This document shows, piece after piece, positions 1 through 10,958 of a DNA stretch of 64,000 nt. How positions within the stretch are numbered: the first letter of the stretch is position 1; each line of letters starts with the position of its first letter. The position numbers and the translations under genes were made by a program. Source of the DNA: Coleophoma eucalyptorum (Eukaryota; Ascomycota; Leotiomycetes; Helotiales; Dermateaceae); the NCBI GenBank assembly GCA_026120035.1, contig JALRME010000026.1, positions 434,001 through 498,000 on the forward strand, in the 5' to 3' direction. A model generated the notes under the pieces. That model saw only the letters and a list, made by a program, of their open reading frames with translations, was not told where the DNA came from and did no database searches.

Positions 1-2
1 TC

Positions 3-521
3 CTGCATTCTTTCTCAAACGGTGGCGCGACCACGGTAACGTTCGTCGCGAAACAATATGTAAAGAAGACCCAGCAGCCGCTGCCCGTGTCCCGCGTCGT
101 CCTTGACAGCTCGCCGGGGAATGCGACCTACGCCGCGAGCGTTCGAGCATTTGCTGCATCGCTGCCCAAGAACACCTTCGCCCGCATCGTCGGACATGTG
201 CTGATCAGATTGTTTATCGGCCTGTACTTAGTCACGGATACGCTGCTGGCTCGCCAGAACCCCATCGCTGCCATGAGGGAGGAGCTCAATGATCCGGCAC
301 TGATTCCGGTGGGTGCACAGAGGTTGTATATCTACAGTGAGGCGGATCAAATCGTAGAGTGGAAGGATGTGGAGGAACACGCCAAGGAGGCGGAGGGGAA
401 GGGGTATTCGGTGACGATGGAGAAGTTTGGGAATACGCCACATGCAGGCCATTTGGTTGGTGGTGAGAGTCAGTATTGGGGTGCTGTTAAAGGACTGTGG
501 GATTCTGAGAGTGTTGCTTGA
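3..521 (+). CDS. DUF829/TMEM53 (PaxU-like) alpha/beta-hydrolase-type protein, 5' end missing
   Basis: The reading frame is open from the left edge, so only the C-terminal ~172 residues are present. The first residues read HSFSNGG, which matches the nucleophile-elbow region of DUF829 proteins (TMEM53 in animals, PaxU-like in fungi). Near the C-terminus YSEADQIVEW and TPHAGHL supply the acid and histidine expected of an alpha/beta-hydrolase fold. A hydrophobic stretch lies just before LARQNP. The substrate of this family is not established; the PaxU name comes from indole-diterpene gene clusters, but nothing nearby suggests a secondary-metabolite cluster. The start codon and any upstream introns lie outside the window. 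It is convergent with the glycosyltransferase at 999-2252. Confidence 0.8.
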   Translation: MHSFSNGGATTVTFVAKQYVKKTQQPLPVSRVVLDSSPGNATYAASVRAFAASLPKNTFARIVGHVLIRLFIGLYLVTDTLLARQNPIAAMREELNDPALIPVGAQRLYIYSEADQIVEWKDVEEHAKEAEGKGYSVTMEKFGNTPHAGHLVGGESQYWGAVKGLWDSESVA

Positions 522-998
522 GATAGCAGGCAGCACTTAGTCTTGACGGAGGAAAGCTTTAAAAGTTGGTAGAGGCTAGCAAATAGACAGTAGTATAAAG
601 ATGTAGAATTAGATGAGGTCTGCTTAGCAGTGGTTCTGGATGATAGAAAATCTAATAGGCGGTAACTTCTTAATTGCTGAAGCCTTTTAGATAGTCTCTT
701 GTATCTACTAACCCAACACCACTGACGTTAGAGAGGGGATCGCTGTAGGGGTCTTCTGGCTCTTCAGCCAATAGATTTTCGCAATTCTCCTTCTTACGTA
801 GTCCTTTGGCTTGTTGGTACTTGGGATTGAACGGCAACACAGATCATTTTTCAACTTCTGCTTCTTCAGCCCGCCTATACGTCTGCCTTTCAATCACCCG
901 CTCATTTAACAGTCACTTCAAAATCTACCACATGATTAGGGTTGTTTTTTTAGTTTTGTATTTCCATAAAATCGGATGGCCTAGATACTATGACCCAA
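522..998. other. Intergenic, convergent gene ends
   Basis: The stretch lies between two convergent genes and should hold both 3' UTRs. Only short open frames occur and none has a recognisable domain or coding bias. I see nothing else. Confidence 0.5.
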
Positions 999-2252
999 TT
1001 ATAACCCAATTTGGTCCGGATGAAACCACTTCCCATCCACCATAACACTATCTGGCGGCAATTCCTTGCTCTGCAGTTCAAACCCCTTCCCACAAACCTC
1101 CTTCCTCTTGATGGCAAAATTCAAATAAAGTCTCAGCCAAATCTCGCGATCACGGCAGTCACTCGCACCAAATCCAGTCATGCTCTTCCGACAGCGCGGC
1201 ATGTGCTTGTTGAGAAGATCCTTGGGTGCCCGAATCCAGGGCTTTGGGATGGGCCAGTCGCTGAAGTGCAAAAACTTGGCTTCTGAGAGAGCCTTCTCAG
1301 GATCCCATTCAGCGGATGCGGAACCAAGGTATTGAGTATGTGCGGTACGTCGGAATTCACCAGATAGTAGGTCGTAAGGGTTTTGGGGAATGTGGAGGAT
1401 TTGGTCTTTGTAAAGCTTGTTCACAATGTCCATATCGTATTCATCTTCTCTAGCGGCGGCAATGGCAGCCTCGATCCTTGAGAATTCGACTGCGGACGGC
1501 GTGACAAGCATCAACTGGCTCGAATACCGCCATCCAGATGGCTGCCCCCACCAAACGTACGGCATAGCTACCGGTGCCGGAGGCAGCAAGAACAAGTCGT
1601 CCAGATTCCCGCGAACGATCGAGTCAGAATCCAGGGTGAGCACACGATCGAATTCTGTGAGGTTGAAAGCCAGAAGCTTAGTATAAGAATCCGCCCATGT
1701 AACTTCCGAGCTTTGACTCCGATTCAGCACCTCGACCGGATACAGCTGGACGAAGTATTTACTCTCCGCCTCAGCCAGCATTCTCGCAATGGGCGTGGGT
1801 TGCAAATCCACCGGGTTGACGTCGTCTTTGTTCCAGTGCGATGGGTACATCATGACGCGATTGGCGCGAGACCCAATCTCCTCGATCTGGCTCCAGATCA
1901 TGACTGCATTGCACAGGTATTCCGGCGTTGTGACATACTGCACGTATTTGAAGCGCGACCAGTCGATGTCCTTGTCGTCGACTTTCTTCGTCGGCCTCGC
2001 TGCCGCGTTGGGGGGTACGATGTCCTCCGAGTCCCAGTTGTTGCGGAGCACGACGCGGATGCCTAGGATGATGAACAGGAGCACAATCGTCAGTTGTGCG
2101 GCTGGCGTGCTGAGTGCTCGACGAATCCGTCGCGAGTAACCGCGCACTCCTGCCATGGAGTTCGAGTGTGCAAGACGACCATTGTATATGTGCTTGCTAG
2201 AGATTGCTTGGGGGTTGTGATCCGGGGTTCGCCAAGCGCCGCGAGATGACAC
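999..2252 (-). CDS. Glycosyltransferase family 8-type, type II membrane protein
   Basis: Single-exon protein of 417 aa. A hydrophobic segment at about residues 53-68 after a basic N-terminus makes it a type II (signal-anchor) protein, probably Golgi with a lumenal catalytic domain. The DxD nucleotide-sugar/metal motif is D208-S-D210 within LDSDS, followed by GNLDDLFLLPPAP, typical of GT8 glycogenin-like and fungal GlcNAc-transferase (Gnt1-like) proteins. A His-Phe-Ser-Asp-Trp-Pro element near residue 330 fits the donor-binding C-terminal part of the fold. The start is ambiguous: the ATG at 2252 gives the longest product, and a second in-frame ATG at 2156 (residue 33) keeps the anchor and gives a more usual short cytoplasmic tail. 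The exact sugar transferred cannot be read from sequence. Confidence 0.85.
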   Translation of the reverse strand: MSSRGAWRTPDHNPQAISSKHIYNGRLAHSNSMAGVRGYSRRIRRALSTPAAQLTIVLLFIILGIRVVLRNNWDSEDIVPPNAAARPTKKVDDKDIDWSRFKYVQYVTTPEYLCNAVMIWSQIEEIGSRANRVMMYPSHWNKDDVNPVDLQPTPIARMLAEAESKYFVQLYPVEVLNRSQSSEVTWADSYTKLLAFNLTEFDRVLTLDSDSIVRGNLDDLFLLPPAPVAMPYVWWGQPSGWRYSSQLMLVTPSAVEFSRIEAAIAAAREDEYDMDIVNKLYKDQILHIPQNPYDLLSGEFRRTAHTQYLGSASAEWDPEKALSEAKFLHFSDWPIPKPWIRAPKDLLNKHMPRCRKSMTGFGASDCRDREIWLRLYLNFAIKRKEVCGKGFELQSKELPPDSVMVDGKWFHPDQIGL

Positions 2253-2906
2253 CCTGATTTGGCTGGCGGCGGGAACTGCCGAATTGGGAAATGTGCATGT
2301 GCATGTCCCCTCCAGCTGGTATTCCTGGCATCTCCTTATGAGTTACCGAGTCGTTGGACGGTGAAAAAAATCCCATAACACGAATATCAATTGTTACACT
2401 TGTTTTCGTAAATATCTGACCTAACTGAAGCGTCTTTAGATTTCTGAATAGATATCTGTATCTTAGATCTCCATAAACCCATCTGCCTAGATAGCCTGTA
2501 GCAAATATGTCAAAAGAAGCATATCTAATCAGTGATATCAAGACATGGAAGCAAAATCAGTAGGGTAATAGTGCTTCTTTTTTCCCGCACTATCTAATCA
2601 TAATCATACAAGATTACATGGAATATACGAAGTGAGAGACCCGGCATAAGCCATCCTGAGTCTTATCCCCATTCATTCACCCAATGAGAACTATGAGAGA
2701 GAAAGAGAGACAGAGAGAGAGAGCTGTCCTGACCACGCTATGCAATAAAATGAAGTAATGTTTCCCTGCCATTCTAGGCAAGTCAACACGTAAGTGTAGA
2801 ACGCCTCAAGGTCTATTTCCCAACCTTTTCCTCCTGTGTCATAAACGCCTGTAATCCATGCAAGTTCTTGCTGTGCTGCGTCGACTTTATCGTACTAGAA
2901 CAGCTA
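2253..2906. other. Intergenic: GT8 promoter side and MOT1 3' side
   Basis: Both flanking genes are on the minus strand, so this holds the glycosyltransferase promoter and the MOT1 3' end. A GA-rich microsatellite lies at about 2694-2723. The stretch 2350-2650 is AT-rich. No gene is supported. Confidence 0.5.
2694..2723. repeat. GA-rich microsatellite
   Basis: An interrupted (GA)n run with scattered A and C interruptions. It lies between the GT8 promoter side and the MOT1 3' side and is outside any supported coding exon. Confidence 0.7.
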
Positions 2907-5900
2907 TTATTTCATGCTCTTTAGGAATCCTTCCAGATCGAACTCCTCTTCGTATTGTTTATCGTCCCAAAGCTCACCCAAATCGTCGAGCCAGCCCTTC
3001 TTGCCCTTTTCTCTGACCTCACCGGTGGCATCCACCATATCCTCTTCGTTTTCGATGCCTTTGTCTTTTTCTAATTCTGGTGCTGCATCACCTAGGTTGA
3101 ATAAGTCCAGGATTTGGTCTGTTTCCATAGTTCCTAGACCGGCATTCTGTTGGTTTACCACTGTCGATGCTACGTCGATCTTGAAGCGTTGCAAACTGTT
3201 CTAATGTTAGCAGGTTTAGTGTAGTGTTTAGCCGAGAAAACTTACGACATGATCTTTTCTTCTAGAGTTCCACGTGTGATCAGACGGTAGACATTAACCA
3301 CCTTCTTCTGACCAATTCTGTGAGCACGATCCATAGCTTGAAGATCCTTTTGAGGATTCCAATCGTGCTCGACAAAAATGACAGTATCCGCTCCAGTCAA
3401 ATTAAGTCCGAGACCACCAACACTAGTTGTAAGCAAGAGACAATCGTAGCTAGGGTCGCTGTTGAATTTGTTGACTATATCTTGACGTTTGCTGGCGTCG
3501 ACTGAACCGTCCATGCGCAGGAACTGCACTGATGGTAACATCTTCTTCAAGACATCGTTCTGAACCATATCCAGCATTTCCTTCATCTGACAGAAAATGA
3601 GAGCTCGATGAGGTGAGACGTAATTTGTCTCCGTGGTCAAGTCGTTCTCAGAAGAAGGCTCAACACCAATGCCGCAATCAACCAAGAGATCTCGGAGAGC
3701 TGTAAGTTTAGGAGCATGGGCTGTATCAGTAAGACTTGTTCCTTGTCGCTTGAGGAGTGCTTGTGTGTCTTCATACTGCTTGTGACCAGGTTTCATCACG
3801 AGGGCAGGCGAGTTGCAGAGTTTGCGCATGTACTGCAGGGCCTGGAAAATATGCTGCTTGCCTTCTTTATCACCAGCAGCAGCTTTCTCGGCCAACGTCT
3901 TGCCCTCCTTCTTGGTAAAATCTTCAAACAGCTTTTTCTGGAGATCACTGAGATCGCAGTAGTAGTTTTGGAGAATCTTAGGTGGCAAATCGTCCAAGAC
4001 CTCTTCTTTGAGACGTCTGAGAAGGAAGGGAAGAACCTGTTTATGAAGTGCTTCAATCGCAAGGGCACCGGCTTCCTGCTCCTTCGAAGAAGACTTGCTG
4101 AATCGACTTGCCGCAATAGGCTTGGCAAACCTATCAAGGAATACTTTCTCTGTACCAAGGAAACCAGGCATCAAGAAATCGAAGAGGGACCACAATTCTA
4201 AAACATTGTTCTGAATAGGCGTACCAGATAAGATGAGCCGGTGATTACTCTGGAGACTTTTCACAGCTACTGTGACCTTAGCTCGAGGATTCTTGATCAA
4301 GTGGCCTTCATCAAGGACAAGGTAGTTCCAGTTTAGAGGTGTAAGCACGTCGGCATCGTTACGACAGATATCGTACGAGGTGATGACAATATCTGTTTTG
4401 CCAAGCTGATCTCTCAAGCGTTGGCGATCAACCGGAGGACCAACGTATGCGGTGCAGGTAAGGAAGGGAGCATACGTCTTAATTTCTTGTTGCCAATGCC
4501 CTGAAAGAGTGGGAGGGCAGACAATAAGAGATGGCATTCGTCGAACATCTGGAGCGCCCGTCTTCGCAAATTCCTCAGCACGCATATGGTGGTCACTGGC
4601 AACCATGCAAAGTGTTTGCAGCGTTTTTCCAAGACCCATGTCGTCGCAGAGAATTCCATGAAGATGGTACTTGTTCAGGAAGTTGAGCCAATTGACACCC
4701 TCTTGTTGGTATGATCGAAGTGTCGCGTTGATAGCAACAGGAAGTTGAAATTCCTCAACCTTCTTTGGATCCAGTAGCTGGCCAATGAAAGCACGTTCCC
4801 TATCACGGCCCTTCAGCAACTCATCAGACAGTCCTGGAGGATCTGGAATGCCAGCTTCCAAAGGTACAAGCTTCACAAGAGTTGCAAATGTTGTGGTTGC
4901 TATGAGTCGGATGTCCTGATCTGAATCACTCATACGACCCAAGACTGGAACAATGAGGAAAATGACATATGGAAGAATACTGTCGCCCATTACAGCAATA
5001 AGATGATAGATAGCCTCGATCACACCTTGTCTGAAGTGAAGGTCCACAGGATTACTGATTGAAGGCAGGACCTTTTCAACCAGCATGGTCATGGCCTCGA
5101 CCGTAATGACACTGCAGACAGTTGCAAGACACTTGGCTGCCATGTACCTAAAGACAGATAGCTCTGAGTGTAGAGCAGAAACGACCAGAGGCAGGAGTTC
5201 CATAATAAATGGATGTAAGGACTTGCTGATCGTTGGTGTCAAGGCTCGGAGGACTGACATTCCATCAATAGCTTCTTGGCCTAGGACAGACGCCGGGTCC
5301 TTTGCTTCATCGGGGAGTTTGCCGGAGAATGCTGTCCGTAATGGATCTTGAATGAGCGCCTTCAGGGTTGGGACTTTATTGAAAAGTTCTGCACCAAATA
5401 TTCCGGCAAGTTGCTCCAGAGCTTCCTTTGCACCTCGTCGCATAATCTTTGCCTCTTTGGCTTCTCGTGCAAATTTGGCAGCATCTGGATGGTCTCTTCG
5501 GTCCTCCTCCTTACGCAAGGATAAGACGTTGACCGTAAATCCTGCATTAGGGCCGAATTCCGGAGTCTCTGATGTATCAACGCAGCAGAACTTGGCAAGA
5601 TTTGACACCACTTTCTGTGCTGGTCCGGATCGTCCACCTTCGGCAAAGAGTTCGACGAGTCTGGCCATGGATAGAGCAGATCGCTGCTGTAACTCCACAT
5701 TTTCTTCCTTCTTGACGCTGTCCATCATGCCCTTGATAATGTGACTTGGCTTCTTTGGTGAGGCTTTCATGGCTACCAGGGCACTGGCCGCTGCTGCTTT
5801 GATACGGACATCTCTCTGTTCCTTGATGGACTTCGCAGTCTCAATCACGCTGAGCACATTTTCACGTGCCTCGGCCAGTGCTTGTGTAGCAATCAATCTT

Positions 5901-8885
5901 TGGCCGGGAGCCATAGCTTTCTTGAGTCGTTCATAATCCTCAGTGACACACTTATCAGCGGTTTGTATGGAAAAGGCGTCTGGTCCTGCATCGGCCTCTC
6001 CCTTGACCACGACAGCCAAAGCTGGCAGTCTGCTTTGTGAAACCTTCCCAACATCACGGAACGTATTGAGTAATTGTGAGCACTGGGCACGAACCAACTG
6101 GGTATAGCTGACTAGATCACGGTAATGCGTTGGACGATCTGTTTCAATGATATCTTGTAGAGACTTGACGAAACGTGATGGGGCTTCAGGAGTGCCACAG
6201 TTCTTGGCGTACTCGTCGATGATGATGTTTGCGGTCAGTTGCGTAGATGAGAATGGAGAGCTCATACCCGGGACGAGCTTTGCATCGTACTCTCCCAAGG
6301 CGTTTGGCAGAAGAAGTGACATCAGCAAACCCATGGCGCGAGCTGCGGACACTCGGGATCTGATGAGAATATCCATTCCCACCAAATCGACATCGCCCTG
6401 CATCATGTGCCCGTCTACATCATGAGATGGTGATGTGTTAACAGGTTCCACAATTTTGGTGGACTTTCGTCGCTTCTTTGCAGGAGGTGTCTCTGTGATT
6501 GGGGAGATGGGTTGGGAGTTCGTATTTGTAGGCTGGATACCACTGGGGAGAGTGTAGGTGTTGCCAGATGGCTTCTGAAATAGTGCCGCATTCATCGGAA
6601 GTGGATGGCGCGAAACACCAATAGGATGAAGAGTGAGAGCCATGAGAGCGTCGATATGCGGTGAGAACTCCTCGGCAAGCTTCTCGGGATTGTTGGCCAA
6701 ATATGCCACCAGCGCTGTCCATACCTCTATGGATAATTTCAAGGTATCCTCGTTGCGTTCTACCAAGATATTTTGATAGATCAGCCGTAGAATCTTGCCA
6801 TTCAGCCAGTCGCGAGTACCCTCGCCCTCTATGTTGACAAAGGTGATCAGGGCTCGTAAGACAGCAGATCGCACAGAGGTGATGGTATGGCGAAGGAACG
6901 GGTACAGACGTGGAACCAGGAGACCAAAAGATTGTTCTGAGTCATTTGCTGCGTTGCTCTTCATTGCCTCCAAAACTTCAGGAAAGCTGCAAAGTTTCGC
7001 AAGAAGGTCCATGATTTTGCCAGTACTGGCACTGAGATCATCGCCAAGATTGGAAAGGCACTCCCAGACAATGTTGATAAGAGCGTTCAAGGCTTCTGGA
7101 CGTAGATTCACAAACTCCTTTGCGATGGGGATGAGCGTCTGAGCACTGACCGATCGAACATCGTCGTCAAAATCCCCTAACCCTTTCATTACTGCGTCAA
7201 TGACTTGATCAATCAAGTCGCTATCTTTGAGGAGAAGGTCGTTGCGAACCGAGACCAGATATCTCAGTCCGATCATACCACCATGACAGACTGTCCAGGC
7301 AGGTTTATCGATTCCAAGATCTTTCTGCATGACCATACGGTATAAAATGCGTTGTACCGAGTAGACTGTATTGGCTGGAAGATGACTCAGTAGTACACCC
7401 AATGTCATTCCAACACTCTCTCGGATTGGAGCAACCACGCTATCAGAGACGTAGTCACCAAAACGATCAAGCATTAGAACACAACAAATTCTACAGGCAA
7501 GATCATCTAACCATCTTGTGTTCAGTATGTCGTTCTCAGATCTCGTTTTGCCCTTCACACGGCCAGCGCCTTTTCCATGAACCTTTACAATCTCTCTGAG
7601 ACCCATTGCCGCACCATGTCTGATATCCCACTGAGGATCAAAAAGATCCACCATTAAAAAATCGCACAAACGCTCATATGGCCATTCGGAACCTGCCGTC
7701 TCATCATCGGTCTCGAGTTCGGATTTGATGGGCATCACCGGGCCCTTAAATTCAGAAACTACTTTAGAGTCTTCGTCGACTTCAGAGCTCCGCTCCAACG
7801 AAAAGTAATCGGACACGCCATTTTTGGAATCTTCGGCGTCTCTCATAATGGTATCCGGGCCATTCGAGTTGTCCGTGTTCATGGTGCTGGAACGGCGCAC
7901 TGAAAGATCGACCAGTCTATTCTTGCCAATGGATGATTGAGCCTCTCGCTTCCGCTTGCGTTTTAACTGATTGAGTTGCCGAGCACTGAGGCCAGCTTCT
8001 GATGGATCTGATGGTGTTTGAGGTGCCTTGGTGTTTGAGTTGTGGCCATTTGAAGAAGAGATGGCTGGTGTTGCAGCACCGCCATTAGGCTTCAAAGGCG
8101 GTAGCTCCATTTCGAGGTCATCTTCAAAGTATTCCCCTAGAAAGCCGAGTCGACCAGCTAAGGTCTTCTTTTGGTGAGCAAGACGTTCTGCAGGATCCAA
8201 AGCTGCGAGTGCATAATCATATTCCTTCCCGCCTCCTCTAGCCAATTCTTTTCCATATCTCAGGATTGAAGTGATATCTAGAGTATCCAGGCTGAGTTGT
8301 CCCTCGGCAAGGGGTACGGGCTCTTCAAGCTCTTCTTTCTTGACGCCGTTTTCTTCCTTCTTGGGCTCGTCTTTGGATGGACTATCTTCACTGTTCGGGT
8401 CGTAGAGTTCAGCGTTGGCCACGATACCACCTAAAGCTTTGGCAGCTGCTATCCTAGTGTCCCATGTCTTATTGCGTAGATAGGGGACAACTCGGGTGAG
8501 GAGGTTGTATAGTTCTTCTGGATGCGCCTTTTGAACGTCAGCTAATTGTTGGGCTGCTGTGTTTCTAATAAGTTGTGTGCTGCCTGTTTCCAAGAGCCTA
8601 GAAGAGAATTAGTATCTGCGATGCTGGTGGCGCCAAAGGTGACATAAGAGAAGCGACGACAGTTCCATGATATTTGGGTCATCCAACGACACAAGATCGA
8701 TGAAGCTGAAGCTGAAGCTGAAGCCACCCAAAGCCACCCAAAGCTGGGATGTGGAGATATACTCACGTGACCAAACGATCAAGCCTGAGTGGGTGTTAGC
8801 GGAGACTTGGAACTCGGGAACAAGCGGGTCGGGTGAGCCTCTAGAATGTGCGAGAGGACGGACGATGGACGTACCTGGAAGCCAT
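2907..8885 (-). CDS. MOT1: TATA-binding-protein-associated Snf2 ATPase MOT1 (BTAF1)
   Basis: MOT1 uses ATP to strip TBP from DNA and redistribute it between promoters in the nucleus. My model has four coding exons: 8885-8875 (11 nt), 8784-8767 (18 nt), 8597-3246 and 3195-2907, giving 1,889 aa, close to the yeast protein (about 1,870). The two small exons build the conserved start MASRLDRLVTLLETGST, with phases agreeing at each join; the last intron (3245-3196) joins KIMS to LQRFK. HEAT-like repeats fill the N-terminal two thirds. The Snf2 motor carries Walker A DDMGLGKT near residue 1,330, the DEGH box (rather than DEAH) near 1,440, and the helicase-C motif AMDRAHRIGQ. An acidic/basic linker with LKRKRKR lies near residues 210-220. 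The tail ends in an acidic region and LEGFLKSMK. The identification is firm; the micro-exons are by-eye models. Confidence 0.95.
8701..8748. repeat. Short tandem repeats inside MOT1 intron 2
   Basis: About three and a half copies of GAAGCT are followed at once by two copies of a ten-base unit CCACCCAAAG. The array lies within the second MOT1 intron (8766-8598), so it is not translated under the preferred model. Confidence 0.7.
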
Positions 8886-10958
8886 TGCTATTATTGTCTG
8901 TGCCTATAACGCGTCTTCATAGTCGTAAAGGTGAGGTATTGTCGCGATGCAGCCCAGCCATCAAAGGAACGATGTGATGCGAAACAAAAAAAAGCGCGAT
9001 GGGGAATTAAAAAGGATGAAGACGAAAGAGAGGAAAAAAGGAAGATGGATTGCAAGTCTGGTCTTTTCGATCCTATGCGATGCTGTCCAGTCCAGTCCTG
9101 TACAGTGTAGTGCAGTGCAGTGCGGTCGGCTGTCAGGCTGTCTAGTCAGACGGAGTGGCAGCCTTGGGAAGCGAGGCTGAGTAATGTGCGGTGTTGTGCT
9201 CAGCTGCAAGACAAGGCGGGTTCCCTCAGAGTTGGTGCGCATTTGGCATTTGAGGATCGATGGTCCCTTAAGTATTCGCTCTCTTCCCAAAAATTTCTCG
9301 GCTAAGGCCTGCGACGTGTGCCTAGCGCCCTTTTCTATGCTCGCCTAGTTATGAATTGGGAAAAGTCCATCGCGAGCAAAGGCGATCACGATTGATTAAT
9401 TTCTCTGCTTCCATTTCTGACTGGGGAAAGCCCATAGCATCTGAAGCCTCTTCCCTTCCAGCCTTGATATCTGTCCTCTTGACCACCATGCGCCCTTGAC
9501 CCTATTGTCTGCCCCATGGCTGCGCCGCGTCGCGACCTATCTCTGACTTTCGCGTCGAAGCTCACGTCCGTTGATTAGCTCCACGAAGCGACTCTCCTTA
9601 CCGCAAAGCCAGCCCGCCAGCCAACCTGGGAAACAAACGTGACTTGATGTGAGGACACCGTCAGGGATGCTGCCAGATACCGCCAGATTCCGGTATGGCG
9701 CTTCCTCGTTATGCTTGAGATGATCAGAAGTTGTCTGCTCATGAAACTGTTCCTGGCTCGCTGTACCTCAGATGCGCAAAACAGTACCCTTCCTACGATG
9801 GATCTCGGAGGCCGGGCCTGTCCTGATGCCCAGATCCGTCTCTTACTCAACCAGATCACGTGAATCTAAATCCCCTCGACTGGCAGGAGAGACTGGAGCT
9901 CCAGATGGGTGTGGCATCGCATCTATTGCGAGCATGTACAAGAGTTTTCATCGCGTCGCGGAGAGAATCACTCATGATTGTGGAATAATGGAATCCATGA
10001 TAACTTGGTCGGGGTTGAGCAGACTTGGCCACTCATTGCTACTGACCTAAAACAAGTTCGATGGTCTACTCGGTCACGAACAGGTAAGTCTTGTCATACC
10101 GAGGAAGATGAAAGACTGTATACAGTACTCTTATGATCGTCGGTAGGCATCCTTCATGTCGAATAGATGCGTAATGACCTCAACCTCACATCCTGATTTT
10201 CCATACCTGAGCCACTCGTGGATTGCAGTGTGGATAGGTGAAGCTGCAGTGCACAAGTATGCGTATGCGTTGGGTGTAGGCAGCCAATACTATACATACA
10301 CAGGCATCTATATGCTGCCTAGCTGCTGCTGTGCTGGCTTGCCGGTTCACACCCGAAGCTCTGCAAAGATTCATCGAAGAATCAAAAAGATCGAAGACTC
10401 GAAGCGCGAAGATGAGAAGATAATGACATGTTGGTAGCTTGATAGACATCGCCATAGACATGCACCATGCAGCTTATCGAAAATGACGTGGAAAGGGTGA
10501 CCCGTGCCAACTGTCGCAGTGATGCGAAAGAGAAACGCTTGACGATGTAAACGAGGTGGCTGTCCCGTCTCCGCCTTTCACCAGGCGTGCCTCCACCTTC
10601 ACATGACTTGACCCTTAACGCTGTCCAGCTGTCCTTGTGCTTGGGGTCGTGCATAATGACTTGTGAATTTATGTCGTGACGGAAGCGGCTTAAGCCCGTT
10701 TTAGTCCACCATAGCACTTTATGCACGAGGTTCCTCAACCTTACCTGCCACTATCACAACCAGGCTGAGCCGAACTAGTCGAGAGTGCTACGTCGACTCA
10801 ACCACATCCACGAATTTACCCTTTTTTATATACGCACATCCAACCTTCAACCTTGCATGTCTTGAGCACACACTTCACTCTTCCCCGTTCTTATCTCAAT
10901 GCGGTGACCGACGGATCTGGAGCCCTGACTTTCATCCCCTCGCTGCGGCTTGGCCTCC
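8886..10958. other. Divergent intergenic region, MOT1 and kinase promoters
   Basis: Two kilobases between divergent genes. It includes a CAGT-rich patch at 9085-9122 and a TATA-like element near 10827. Several short open frames occur on both strands but none has domain content, conserved-looking composition or a believable splice structure. I report no gene here. Confidence 0.5.
10826..10833 (+). promoter_or_regulatory. TATA-like element upstream of the Ark/Prk kinase
   Basis: A TTATATAC core lies about 130 bp upstream of the kinase ATG, after a T-rich run. Position and sequence suit a fungal TATA element. Two minimal upstream open reading frames (10857 and 10899) lie between it and the start codon. 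Confidence 0.4.

Noticed and set aside
9575..10738. Several 90-120-codon frames between MOT1 and the kinase
   Set aside because: They overlap on both strands, lack any recognisable domain or splice continuation and sit in a divergent promoter region.
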